From Rheinheimera oceanensis (lineage in GTDB: Bacteria; Pseudomonadota; Gammaproteobacteria; Enterobacterales; Alteromonadaceae), in NCBI RefSeq assembly GCF_018831085.1, contig NZ_JAGPNM010000006.1, forward strand, positions 62,001-126,000: 64,000 nt of DNA, in the 5' to 3' direction. Position numbers and translations under genes: made by a program. This document shows positions 30,551 through 40,038 of this stretch, piece by piece (within the stretch, counting starts at the first letter, position 1; each line of letters opens with the position of its first letter). Under the pieces are notes generated by a model, which was not told where the DNA came from, ran no database searches, and saw only the letters and a program-made list of their open reading frames with translations.

Positions 30551-31024
30551 ATGATGAATTTAACCTCTATGCTGGCCGAGAACTGCACTAAAAGTGCAGT
30601 TCTTTTTAATAGCAAAAAACGTATCCTCGAATACATCGCAGAACTGGCCCATCAACAATTACCAGAAATGACCGAATACGGCATTCTTGAAGCCTTGATG
30701 ACGCGCGAGAAACTCGGTTCTACCGGTATCGGCGGCGGTATTGCTATTCCGCATGGCAAGTTAAAATGCGTTACTTCGCCTTTGCTGGTATTTGTGGTCA
30801 GTAAAGAAGCCATTCCATTTGATGCTATTGATAACCAGCCGGTTGATATTTTTTGCGCTATTCTGATCCCCGAAGCACAATGCCAGGCACATCTGAGCAC
30901 TCTGGCCGGTATTGCCAAATTACTCAGCCAGAAAGAGCTGACCAAAAAAATCCGTCATGCACAAACCAACCAACAGTTATATCAGTTGCTCGTGCAGTAC
31001 AGTGAGGCAGAAACGTTAAAATGA
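30551..31024 (+). CDS. ptsN: nitrogen-PTS EIIA protein PtsN
   Basis: Phosphoacceptor at the end of the PtsP-PtsO-PtsN chain; in other bacteria it regulates potassium uptake and stress responses. The active His is in GGGIAIPHGKL. 157 residues. Overlaps rapZ by 4 bp. Confidence 0.94.
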   Translation: MMNLTSMLAENCTKSAVLFNSKKRILEYIAELAHQQLPEMTEYGILEALMTREKLGSTGIGGGIAIPHGKLKCVTSPLLVFVVSKEAIPFDAIDNQPVDIFCAILIPEAQCQAHLSTLAGIAKLLSQKELTKKIRHAQTNQQLYQLLVQYSEAETLK

Positions 31025-31881
31025 AGCTACTGGTAGTCAGCGGTCGTTCCGGTTCGGGTAAATCTGTAGCCCTGCGTGTAATGGAAGATCTTGGCTACTA
31101 TTGTGTTGATAATATTCCGGTAAATTTACTGCCTACGCTGGCCACTACCGTAATAGGCCAGTACGAACGTGTCGCTGTTAGTATTGATGTTCGTAACTTA
31201 CCCAAGGATCCGGACGAACTAACCGAAATTCTGTCTTATCTGCCAAGAAAACTGGAACTGACCATTCTGTATCTGGATGCCGATCACGCCAGCCTGATTA
31301 AACGCTTCAGTGAAACACGCCGTTTGCACCCGTTGTCACATCAGGCCATGTCGCTTGATGAAGCTATTTCTGAAGAGCAGCAACTGCTGGACCCTATCTC
31401 CAGCCGTGCCGACTTGTATATTGATACCACTGAGCTGAACGTACACCAATTAGCAGAGCAACTGCGCGAGCGCATTTTAGGCCAGAAAACCGGCCGTCTG
31501 GTGATCCTGTTTGAATCATTCGGGTTTAAGTACGGCATACCCAAAGATGCCGATTTTGTCTTTGATGCACGCTTTTTACCCAACCCGCACTGGGAGCCGG
31601 ATCTGAAACCATTAACCGGGCTGGACCAACCGGTAAAAGACTATCTGGCGGCCCAGTCTGTGGTAGTAAAGTACATCTGGCAAATTAACAGCTTTATCAG
31701 TACCTGGCTACCGCACCTTGAACGTAATAACCGCAGCTATTTAACTATTGCTATCGGCTGTACCGGCGGACAACATCGTTCAGTGTATATTGCAGAAAGC
31801 CTGACAGAAAGCTACCGCAGCCTGCGCGATGATGTTCAGGTAAGGCACCGTGAGTTGTTCAGACATGCAGCTAAGGGCTAA
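31021..31881 (+). CDS. rapZ: RNase adapter protein RapZ
   Basis: RNA-binding nucleotide-binding protein that guides RNase E to GlmZ and so controls amino-sugar synthesis in E. coli. Walker A SGRSGSGKSVAL near the N-terminus, and the C-terminal GCTGGQHRSVYIAE motif. 286 residues. Confidence 0.95.
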   Translation: MKLLVVSGRSGSGKSVALRVMEDLGYYCVDNIPVNLLPTLATTVIGQYERVAVSIDVRNLPKDPDELTEILSYLPRKLELTILYLDADHASLIKRFSETRRLHPLSHQAMSLDEAISEEQQLLDPISSRADLYIDTTELNVHQLAEQLRERILGQKTGRLVILFESFGFKYGIPKDADFVFDARFLPNPHWEPDLKPLTGLDQPVKDYLAAQSVVVKYIWQINSFISTWLPHLERNNRSYLTIAIGCTGGQHRSVYIAESLTESYRSLRDDVQVRHRELFRHAAKG

Positions 31882-31883
31882 TT

Positions 31884-32156
31884 ATGAGCAAATGCAGTGA
31901 ATCGGTTACTATAGTTAATCAGCTGGGTTTACATGCCAGAGCTGCCAGCAAGCTGGCGCAGCTGTGCCAGCAGTTCAGTGCCCGTATTGAGCTGGTGCAG
32001 GAAGACAAAACTGCCGATGCCAGCAGCGTACTGGCATTACTGATGCTGGCCAGCAGTAAAGGTAAAACGCTGCGGGTGTCTACCGAAGGTACCGATGCCC
32101 AGCAGGCGCTGGACGCGGTGGTTAAGTTGATCAAAAACGGTTTCGACGAAAACTAA
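31884..32156 (+). CDS. ptsO: phosphocarrier protein NPr
   Basis: HPr-like carrier of the nitrogen PTS. The phosphorylated His lies in NQLGLHARAASKLAQL. 90 residues. It lies two bases after rapZ and is the last gene of the rpoN block. Confidence 0.94.
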   Translation: MSKCSESVTIVNQLGLHARAASKLAQLCQQFSARIELVQEDKTADASSVLALLMLASSKGKTLRVSTEGTDAQQALDAVVKLIKNGFDEN

Positions 32157-32173
32157 GCTATTAAGAAAGCTAA

Positions 32174-32193
32174 GCCGCTAAGGCAGCGGTTTT
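32174..32193. terminator. weak terminator between ptsO and mnhG
   Basis: CCGCT, loop AAGGC, AGCGG, then TTTT on the plus strand. It overlaps the mnhG stop of the convergent operon. Confidence 0.5.
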
Positions 32194-32546
32194 CTGTCAT
32201 GTTGTTTCTGCTGTGCCGGATGTATGTTGTTTTTTCCTGTCGTTTTATCAATAGCCTTTAACTTGTAATGCAATGCTGTTTTTATCAGCATATGTGCACT
32301 AATGGGCGCGGTGATCAGTAAAAATATGGTGATCAGCAGTTCATGTACGCTGGTTTCACCATGGGTATAAAAAAAGAATATTGAGCCCAGCAGTATGCCC
32401 CCCATACCAAGCGTAGTTGCTTTGGTTGGCCCATGTAAACGCATGAAAAAATCCGGCATCCGGGTCAGACCAATAGAGCCTATCAGCACAAAGCTGCCAC
32501 CCAGTAACAGAAAAAACGCTACCACCCACTCTATCCAGTATTCCAT
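32178..32546 (-). CDS. mnhG: Mrp Na+/H+ antiporter subunit G
   Basis: Small three-helix subunit of the multisubunit antiporter. IGLTRMPDFFMRLHGPTKATTL is the family hallmark (shown here as a short excerpt: RMPDFFMRLHG). 122 residues. Last gene of the operon. Confidence 0.92.
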   Translation of the reverse strand: MEYWIEWVVAFFLLLGGSFVLIGSIGLTRMPDFFMRLHGPTKATTLGMGGILLGSIFFFYTHGETSVHELLITIFLLITAPISAHMLIKTALHYKLKAIDKTTGKNNIHPAQQKQHDRKPLP

Positions 32547-32555
32547 TATGCACTC

Positions 32556-32825
32556 CTATTCTATAATGTCGCCACGCAGCAAAAACTTACACACTGCTAC
32601 AGTACTGACAAACCCCAGCATAGCGATCAGCAGTGCAGCCTCAAAATACAGCGGTGACTCCATCAGCAAACCATACAGAATAATCAGTGCGATGCTGTTA
32701 ATGTACATAGTGTCCAATGCCAGAATACGATCCGGAATACTGGGACCACGTAACAGGCGGTACAGGTTTAACAACAAGGCGATACTGATCATGGCAAACA
32801 CCAGCATAATGACATTATCTAACAT
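32556..32825 (-). CDS. mnhF: Mrp Na+/H+ antiporter subunit F
   Basis: 89-residue subunit with three membrane helices and the conserved RLLRGPSIPDRILALD loop. Overlaps mnhE by 7 bp. Confidence 0.92.
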   Translation of the reverse strand: MLDNVIMLVFAMISIALLLNLYRLLRGPSIPDRILALDTMYINSIALIILYGLLMESPLYFEAALLIAMLGFVSTVAVCKFLLRGDIIE

Positions 32826-33358
32826 TGGAAAATCTCCTTTAACGGCGCTTCGTAGCGTTGTTTAATGTCATTAATCAGCTCTGTCTCGGTACCAGACAGG
32901 TTTAATACATGAATTAATAACCAGCGCGGCGGCATCGGCTCGCCGGGTTGTAAACTGTCTTTGCTCGGATAAATTTCCGCACTGACTGTACCTGGCGTCA
33001 TCGATACTGTACTGGCCAGAATAGTAATGGGCAGCTCATGCTGTAAATCCAGCGGTACTTTAACAAAAGCCGGTTTTAACCGCGCTTTTGGCCCCAGAAT
33101 AAGCACTGCCACCTGAGCATTTGCTGTGACAATATCGGCCAGCACGCGCAATATATAGCGCAGCCCCAGCAAAGGGCGCTCTATTAGTGGCTGCGGATCC
33201 CGGAACCTGAGTGTTAAGAGTGGAATAACCAACGCCAGTATCACCGCAAAAAACAAGTGCACCGGCTCCAGGCTCTGGCTTAGCAGCAGCCAGACAACAA
33301 ACAGTAAAGCACTGCGATAAGGTGTTGGTAGCCAACGATATTTGGGTTCAAATCTCAT
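32819..33358 (-). CDS. mnhE: Mrp Na+/H+ antiporter subunit E
   Basis: 179-residue membrane subunit. Conserved segments are LPITILASTVSMTPGTVS near the middle and LLIHVLNL further on. Overlaps mnhD by 4 bp. Confidence 0.92.
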   Translation of the reverse strand: MRFEPKYRWLPTPYRSALLFVVWLLLSQSLEPVHLFFAVILALVIPLLTLRFRDPQPLIERPLLGLRYILRVLADIVTANAQVAVLILGPKARLKPAFVKVPLDLQHELPITILASTVSMTPGTVSAEIYPSKDSLQPGEPMPPRWLLIHVLNLSGTETELINDIKQRYEAPLKEIFQC

Positions 33359-34878
33359 GGTTTGATCTCCTCTACCGGGTACTGGCCAAGAATGCTATTT
33401 ATGCTGGTGCTGGTATCATACAATTGCGCGGCAGCTTGCTGTGACAGCGTTGTTAGCGGCCCGGCAAACACTGCCAGTAAAGGGCTGGCCAGCAACAACC
33501 AGATAACCGCAAAAACCTGTAACGGCGGTGCTTTTCCACCACCGGGTTCAGTACCACTAACCCGCCAGAACAACGTGCTGCCTGCACGCGACAACGCGAC
33601 TATAACCATCAGGCTACTTAGCAGAATAAGGCTCCACAGTAATATCCGGCTAACCGGCTCAACAGCAGATTGTAAAATCATCAGCTTGCCAACAAAGCCT
33701 GAAAACGGCGGTAATCCCGCTACCGTTAATGCACCGACCATAAAGATAAAGCCAAGCAAAATAGGCTGACTCACCCGCCGCCCCGACACCAGACGATCAC
33801 CGGCTTTACCACGCTGATTGGCGATTAAATCCGCTATCAGAAACAGCGCTGCTGTCACCAGTGTGGAATGCACGGTGTAATACAATGCAGCAGCAGCTGA
33901 CAACTCGGTTTGCAATGCCACCAGGCTAACCAGAGTACCAACAGACACCAGCACCAGATTAGCCACCAATTTGCGAAAATCCTGGCTTGCCAATGCCCCT
34001 ACTGCGCCTAACGCGATGGTAGCCAGGCCTGCGGGTAACAACCAGTCGCTGGCCATGCCTGCAAGCGGCCCGGCATTCTCGCCAAAGATGGTGCTGTATA
34101 CCCGTAACAGCGCATAAACGCCTATTTTAGTCATCACAGCGAACAGTGCAGCAACCGGTGCTGATGCTGAGGAATAGGTTGCTGGTAACCAAAACTGTAG
34201 CGGCAGCACAGCAGCTTTTAAGGCAAATACTATCATCAGCATTAAGCCGCCCGCTTTAACCAGCATCAGATCTTCCTCTGGCAATGCCGCAACTTTTACC
34301 GCCATATCAGCAATATTCAGCGTACCCAGCGTGCCGTAAAGTACTGCCAGTGAAAACAGAAAAATAGCCGAGCCGGTTAAATTCAGTACCACGTAATGTA
34401 CTGCCGCTTTGGTTTTATTTTTGCCACCGGCATGGATTAGCAACGCATAAGACGCTATCAGTAATACTTCAAAAAACACGAACAGGTTAAATAAGTCGCC
34501 TGTCAAAAAAGCGCCATTAATGCCCATCAGTTGGAATTGAAATAACGGATGAAAGAATGAGCCTTTCTCATCTTCACCGGCGCTGCCGTAACAAATGGCC
34601 CCTAATGCCAGAAAAGATGTCAGACAAACCATAACAACAGACAAGGTATCGGCTACCAGAATAATACCAAAAGGCGCCTGCCAGTTACCTACTGCATAAT
34701 GCATTAAGCCTTGCTGCTGCACCTGCAACAATAATAGCACCGCCAGCACCAGCTGAATGGCGCTGGAAATCATGCTTAACCAGCGACGGCGCATTGGCGA
34801 GTAATGTACTGGCGGCAGCATGATCAATAATGCCGTTAAAAATGGTAGTAAAACGGGCGCGGTAATCAGATGCCACAT
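33355..34878 (-). CDS. mnhD: Mrp Na+/H+ antiporter subunit D
   Basis: Homologue of complex I proton-pumping subunits (NuoM/N). About 14 membrane helices over 507 residues. The antiporter-like pattern includes the key Glu in LFVFFEVLLIASYALL and Lys residues in the central helices. Shares one base with mnhC. Confidence 0.94.
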   Translation of the reverse strand: MWHLITAPVLLPFLTALLIMLPPVHYSPMRRRWLSMISSAIQLVLAVLLLLQVQQQGLMHYAVGNWQAPFGIILVADTLSVVMVCLTSFLALGAICYGSAGEDEKGSFFHPLFQFQLMGINGAFLTGDLFNLFVFFEVLLIASYALLIHAGGKNKTKAAVHYVVLNLTGSAIFLFSLAVLYGTLGTLNIADMAVKVAALPEEDLMLVKAGGLMLMIVFALKAAVLPLQFWLPATYSSASAPVAALFAVMTKIGVYALLRVYSTIFGENAGPLAGMASDWLLPAGLATIALGAVGALASQDFRKLVANLVLVSVGTLVSLVALQTELSAAAALYYTVHSTLVTAALFLIADLIANQRGKAGDRLVSGRRVSQPILLGFIFMVGALTVAGLPPFSGFVGKLMILQSAVEPVSRILLWSLILLSSLMVIVALSRAGSTLFWRVSGTEPGGGKAPPLQVFAVIWLLLASPLLAVFAGPLTTLSQQAAAQLYDTSTSINSILGQYPVEEIKP

Positions 34879-35231
34879 CAGCGACTCTCCTTCTTCGACA
34901 GCTCAGACTCCGGCAACTTGCCATCTACATGATCATTACCCAGATCTGCCCGCGCCCGTATGGCTAAAATCACCAGAAATGCGGTCATCGCAAAACCGAT
35001 AACAATTGCAGTAAGCACCAGCGCCTGCGGCAAAGGATCAGCGTATTGCTCAGTGGTACCCAGCACGGCAGCACCACGTAGCGTTAACCGGCCGGAAGAG
35101 AAAAGAAACAAGTTAACCGCATAAGACAGCATCGTCAGCCCCAGTACCACCGGGAAAGTGCGACCGCGTAACATCAGAAATACGCCACAAGCGGTAAGAA
35201 AACCGATACAGCAAGCAAACAAGGTTTCCAT
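34878..35231 (-). CDS. mnhC: Mrp Na+/H+ antiporter subunit C
   Basis: NuoK-like subunit with three helices, 117 residues. PLPQALVLTAIVIGFAMTAF is the typical second-third helix region. Shares one base with mnhAB and mnhD. Confidence 0.93.
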   Translation of the reverse strand: METLFACCIGFLTACGVFLMLRGRTFPVVLGLTMLSYAVNLFLFSSGRLTLRGAAVLGTTEQYADPLPQALVLTAIVIGFAMTAFLVILAIRARADLGNDHVDGKLPESELSKKESR

Positions 35232-38026
35232 TAAATTGTATCCTTATGTACAGGCCGGTGGCTGGTGGTCATTTTACCCAGACTTGCCAGGATCAGCAGT
35301 GTCGAGCCCACAACCGTAATATAAACACCCAGGTCAAACGCAATGGCACTAGCCAGTTCAATTTCACCCAGCAGCGGAATATCAAAATAGTCAAACCAGG
35401 AGGTCAGGAAGGGTTTACCAAACGCCCAACTGGCCACACCGGTAAACAACGCAATCAACAGGCCTATGGCTACCACGCGCTGATATTCTACGTTCATCCG
35501 TTCTTTTACCCAGTCAACCCCCTGCGCAATGTACTGCAAAATAATTGCTACAGCGGTAATTAAACCGGCAATAAAGCCACCACCGGGTAAATTGTGGCCG
35601 CGGAAGAAAATATACACCGACACCATGATGGCCAGAGGTAACAAACTTTGCGATACCGTAGATAACAACAATGAATGGCGCTCTGTCGCCCAGGGCCGGC
35701 CTTCACCGTCACTGCTGGGTTTAAATACCGGAATGCGGGTAAGCAGCTTGAATATACCTAAAGAGGCAATACCCAATACCGCAATTTCGCCCATGGTATC
35801 GAACCCCCGGAAATCAACCAGAATAACGTTAACCACGTTAGTGCCACCACCACCGGTTTTGGCATTGGCCAGGAAAAACTCAGAAATACTGCTAAGCGGC
35901 CTGGTCATCAGGGCATAACTTAAACTGCCAACCAGCACGCCTACCATACTGGCGATGCTGATATCGCGTACCACTCTTGGCGCTTCTGATTGTTTGGGGG
36001 TTTTATGCGGCAAAAAGAACAACGCCAACATCAACAAAATAACGGTTACCACTTCTACCGACAGCTGGGTTAGCGCCAGATCCGGCGCAGAAAAACGGGT
36101 AAAGGCGATAGACACCATCAAACCTACAACTGAGATCATTAACAGCGCCACAACCCGCTTGCGGTGCCACACCACAGTGGCAAAAGCAGCAATAAGCAAC
36201 ATAGCGGCGCCCGTGGCATTTACCGCATCAATCGGTAACTCGTCACGCCCGCCCCACAGGGTATCGAGCTCCAGCAAAGGCATACCTGCCAGTACAATAA
36301 AGGCCAGCAACACCAGCACCATGTAGCGTTGTAACGAGCCATTATCGAGCCACTGATAAAACTGATCACAGCGGGCAATCAGCGACTTAACACCGCCTTC
36401 AAAACTATTCAGTGCGTCTACATCAGGCAAGCTATTCTGAAAGTCAAACAGGTGTTTGCGGTTAACATAAATCAGCGTACCGCCAGCCAGCGCCAGTATG
36501 CTCATCATCAGCGGCAGGTTAACACCATGCCAGATAGCCAGGCTGTATTCCGGCACCACACCACCGAGCACCGACGCCGACGCGGCATGCAACAGATCAC
36601 CAATTAAATAGGCCGGGAAAATACCCACCAGAATACACAGCGCCACTAACACTTCTACCGGTACGCGCATATAACGCGGAGGCTCGTGCGGAGTTTTGGT
36701 TAAGCCCTTTGGCTGGCCGTTAAAAAACACGTCATGAATAAAGCGCATTGAATAAGCGACAGAGAAAATGGCAGCTACCGTTGCTAACACCGGAATAACC
36801 CATGACAATGACCCCAGCAGGTGCTGATGCAGTGTTTCGGCAAAAAACATTTCTTTTGACAGAAACCCGTTTAACAACGGCACCCCGGCCATTGCTGCTG
36901 CTGCAACCATAGCCAGTGTTGCGGTTATTGGCATAAATTGCCATAAACCGTTTAGCTTGCGCATATCCCGCGAGCCGGATTCATGGTCAATAATACCGGC
37001 TGCCATAAACAACGACGCCTTAAACGTAGCGTGGTTAATAATATGAAACACCCCGGCCACAGCGGCTAAATCGGTGCCCATACCAAACAGCAAGGTAATT
37101 AAGCCCAGATGGCTGATAGTGGAATAGGCCAGTAAGCCTTTTAAGTCATGCTTAAACAGCGCCAGATAGGCACCTATCAGCAAGGTAGCCAGACCGGTTA
37201 AACTGACCAGAATAAACCATAACTCGGTGCCAGACAGCGCCGGATAAAACCGCGCCAGCAGGAAAATGCCCGCCTTTACCATAGTAGCTGAGTGTAAGTA
37301 AGCACTTACCGGCGTGGGTGCTGCCATCGCATTGGGTAACCAGAAATGAAACGGGAACTGTGCCGATTTGGTAAAGCAGCCCAGCAAAAACAGCACTAAC
37401 AATACAGGATACCAGCTGTGTTGTAGGATCACATCGGTGCTGGCCAGCACCACATCTAAATCATAACTGCCTACCACTTGCCCTATTAATAAAAATGCCG
37501 CTAACAAGGCTAAACCACCGGCCCCTGTTACCGTTAACGCCATACGGGCACCACGGCGTGCTTCAGCCTTATGCCACCAGAAGCTGATTAACAGGAAAGA
37601 GCTAATACTGGTAAGCTCCCAAAACATCCACAGCTGCAGTAAATTGCCCGACAAGACTATGCCCAGCATAGCTGTCATAAACAGCATTAAATAGGCATAA
37701 AAACGCGGCATAGAATCGCGCTCAGATAAGTAATAGCGCGCATACAGAATAATCAGCAAGCCAATGCCTAAGATCAGCAGGCTGAATAAATACGCCAGGC
37801 CATCAAGCCGTATGGAGATGTCCAGACCAAGCAGTGGGATCCACGACAGGAAAAAACGTACTGTTTCACCGCTCAGTACTTGTTCGGTATGTAACAGCAC
37901 CAACATCAGCGCAATAGCGGGCGGCAGAGCGGTAGCCAGTGCGCAGGCACTGCGGTTCCATTTGGCAGCCAGCAACGGAACCAGAGTTCCCAGCAGCGGC
38001 AGAAGTAAAATCCACATGAGTGTCAT
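35231..38026 (-). CDS. mnhAB: Mrp Na+/H+ antiporter fused subunit A/B
   Basis: NuoL-like large subunit, with the MnhB domain fused at its C-terminus (about residues 790-931, including [14 protein letters not shown]). This fusion defines the six-gene group 2 Mrp operons. 931 residues and about 20 membrane helices. The conserved Glu lies in [18 protein letters not shown], and the channel Lys/His in [11 protein letters not shown] and LPWAHS-like positions. The complex exports Na+ in exchange for H+, supporting growth in saline or alkaline conditions. First gene of the operon. Confidence 0.95.
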   Translation of the reverse strand: MTLMWILLLPLLGTLVPLLAAKWNRSACALATALPPAIALMLVLLHTEQVLSGETVRFFLSWIPLLGLDISIRLDGLAYLFSLLILGIGLLIILYARYYLSERDSMPRFYAYLMLFMTAMLGIVLSGNLLQLWMFWELTSISSFLLISFWWHKAEARRGARMALTVTGAGGLALLAAFLLIGQVVGSYDLDVVLASTDVILQHSWYPVLLVLFLLGCFTKSAQFPFHFWLPNAMAAPTPVSAYLHSATMVKAGIFLLARFYPALSGTELWFILVSLTGLATLLIGAYLALFKHDLKGLLAYSTISHLGLITLLFGMGTDLAAVAGVFHIINHATFKASLFMAAGIIDHESGSRDMRKLNGLWQFMPITATLAMVAAAAMAGVPLLNGFLSKEMFFAETLHQHLLGSLSWVIPVLATVAAIFSVAYSMRFIHDVFFNGQPKGLTKTPHEPPRYMRVPVEVLVALCILVGIFPAYLIGDLLHAASASVLGGVVPEYSLAIWHGVNLPLMMSILALAGGTLIYVNRKHLFDFQNSLPDVDALNSFEGGVKSLIARCDQFYQWLDNGSLQRYMVLVLLAFIVLAGMPLLELDTLWGGRDELPIDAVNATGAAMLLIAAFATVVWHRKRVVALLMISVVGLMVSIAFTRFSAPDLALTQLSVEVVTVILLMLALFFLPHKTPKQSEAPRVVRDISIASMVGVLVGSLSYALMTRPLSSISEFFLANAKTGGGGTNVVNVILVDFRGFDTMGEIAVLGIASLGIFKLLTRIPVFKPSSDGEGRPWATERHSLLLSTVSQSLLPLAIMVSVYIFFRGHNLPGGGFIAGLITAVAIILQYIAQGVDWVKERMNVEYQRVVAIGLLIALFTGVASWAFGKPFLTSWFDYFDIPLLGEIELASAIAFDLGVYITVVGSTLLILASLGKMTTSHRPVHKDTI

Positions 38027-38390
38027 AACTGTCGCGCGTCCTTATTAGAATAAACTTAACCGATACATCCAGCCTCTGCCATTAATCTTATAGATTAAGT
38101 TGTTGATATTCTAGGCAGTTAACTAAGCATAGAAGACAGATTGCCTTTGCAACATGGGCGGGATAAAAAAATCAGTTTGTCGGGTGTAACGGCAGTATTT
38201 ATACCGTTATCTGCCAGAAAAGTCTATTTAAACCGGCCTGCTTAGCGGCAGCTGGCGCTTGGCTTTACCGCACAAAAACTGATATTTATCGCAATATACA
38301 ACCGCGACTATTTGCTTTGCTAACTGGCGCCAACACGGTAAACAGGATACAACTAAACAGGCTAACCGCAGCCAACTTAGAGGAGGTTTT
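38027..38390. other. intergenic region between mnhAB and fumC
   Basis: It must hold the divergent promoters of the antiporter operon and fumC. I see no confident promoter, operator or RNA in it. GAGGAGG near 38380 is the strong ribosome site of fumC. Confidence 0.5.
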
Positions 38391-39770
38391 ATGACTACCC
38401 GCACCGAACGTGACAGTATGGGCGAATTACAGGTACCCATATCGGCGTTATATCAGGCACAAACTCAGCGCGCCGTGCAAAACTTCAGTTTAAGTGGTTT
38501 AACGCTGCCACAGCAGTTTATTCAGGCGCTGTTGCAAATCAAAAAAGCCGCCGCCGGTGCCAACCAACAGCTGGGCTTACTGGATGCCGGCATCGGCCAG
38601 GCCATTATAAAGGCTGCAGATACTCAGTTGGCGGCAACCGATATGCAGCAATACCCGCTGGATATCTTTCAAACCGGTTCCGGCACCAGCAGTAATATGA
38701 ATGTAAATGAAGTGCTGGCGACACTGGCCAGCCAAAGCCTGGATGCTGCTGTAAGCCCGAATGATCACGTTAATCTGGGCCAAAGCAGTAATGACACTAT
38801 ACCCTGTGCTATCCACGTGAGTGCTGCGCTGGCAATCCAACAGCAATTATTACCGGCGATACAACTATTGCAGCAGCGCCTGGCAGAAAAATCAGCCGAA
38901 GTAGGCCACTTCATTAAAACCGGCCGCACCCACCTGATGGATGCCATGCCGGTCAGCTTTGCTCAGGTGCTGGGTGGCTGGCAGGCTCAGCTGCAATTTG
39001 CTGAACAACAGCTGCAGCACCAATTAAGCCAGCTGCAGGCGCTGGCACAAGGTGGCACAGCAGTAGGTAGCGGTATTAATGCCGATCCGCGCTTTGCGGC
39101 GGCATTTTGCCGGCAGCTTAGTAGCAACACTGGCATGCCCTTTCGCCCTGCTGACAATTTTTTCAGTGCTATTGGCTCACAGGATACTGCCGTGGCAACG
39201 TCCGGTGCATTAAAAACCCTGGCCGTGTGCCTGATGAAAATATGCAACGATTTACGCTGGATGAACTCCGGCCCGCTTGCCGGGCTGGCAGAAATCGAAT
39301 TACCGGCACTGCAACCCGGATCATCCATTATGCCGGGCAAAGTTAACCCGGTAATTCCGGAAGCTGTTGCGATGATTAGCGCCCAGGTAATAGGCAACGA
39401 CACCACTATCACCGTTGCCGGCCAGTCTGGTAATTTTGAGCTGAATGTTATGCTGCCGGTTATTGCCTACAACCTGTTACAAAGCATTGAACTACAGGCC
39501 AATGGCTGCAAAGCCCTGGCAGAACAGGCTATTAAAGGTTTTACCGTACGCGAAGACAATATCAGTAAAGCCCTGGCGCGCAACCCTATTCTGGTTACCG
39601 CACTTAACCCGTTAATTGGCTATGCCAAAGCGGCAGAAATTGCCAAACAAGCCTATAAACAGCAACGGCCGGTACTGGACGTGGCATTGGAACACACCAG
39701 CTACAGCCGTAGCGAACTGGAAAAACTGCTCGATCCGGCCCGCCTCAGTACCGGCGGTAATGTCGGTTAA
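38391..39770 (+). CDS. fumC: fumarate hydratase class II
   Basis: Fe-independent, tetrameric fumarase interconverting fumarate and malate. The superfamily signature GSSIMPGKVNP, the TGSGTSSNMNVNEV substrate loop and the catalytic KTGRTHLMDA block are all present. 459 residues. The iron-free, oxygen-stable class is typically used under oxidative stress or iron limitation. Monocistronic here. Confidence 0.96.
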   Translation: MTTRTERDSMGELQVPISALYQAQTQRAVQNFSLSGLTLPQQFIQALLQIKKAAAGANQQLGLLDAGIGQAIIKAADTQLAATDMQQYPLDIFQTGSGTSSNMNVNEVLATLASQSLDAAVSPNDHVNLGQSSNDTIPCAIHVSAALAIQQQLLPAIQLLQQRLAEKSAEVGHFIKTGRTHLMDAMPVSFAQVLGGWQAQLQFAEQQLQHQLSQLQALAQGGTAVGSGINADPRFAAAFCRQLSSNTGMPFRPADNFFSAIGSQDTAVATSGALKTLAVCLMKICNDLRWMNSGPLAGLAEIELPALQPGSSIMPGKVNPVIPEAVAMISAQVIGNDTTITVAGQSGNFELNVMLPVIAYNLLQSIELQANGCKALAEQAIKGFTVREDNISKALARNPILVTALNPLIGYAKAAEIAKQAYKQQRPVLDVALEHTSYSRSELEKLLDPARLSTGGNVG

Positions 39771-40038
39771 TCAGCTATATTTGGTTCAAATACGAACGTT
39801 TTGCGCTAAAGCCTGGTGATTTTATCACCACGGCTTGCGCTTTATCGCTCCCTTCAGCCATAACTATGCCCGCAGCAATATTATTACTACCTTGGCACGC
39901 ACCAAAATTGCTACCGGTAGACAAAAAACCAATAAATAGCTGCATATAAAAATAATTATTTAAAATCAACAGGGTGTCTTACATTTTCGGTTAAGCAGTA
40001 CGACGGTTAAGTGCACCCAACGCAAAGGGTAGCTAACA

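Noticed and set aside
36732..38048. Small frames overlapping mnhAB
   Set aside because: They are inside a confidently assigned membrane-protein gene and show no homology.
39815..39829. GGTGAT/ATCACC hairpin after fumC as a terminator
   Set aside because: Short stem and no T-tract after it; termination there is uncertain.
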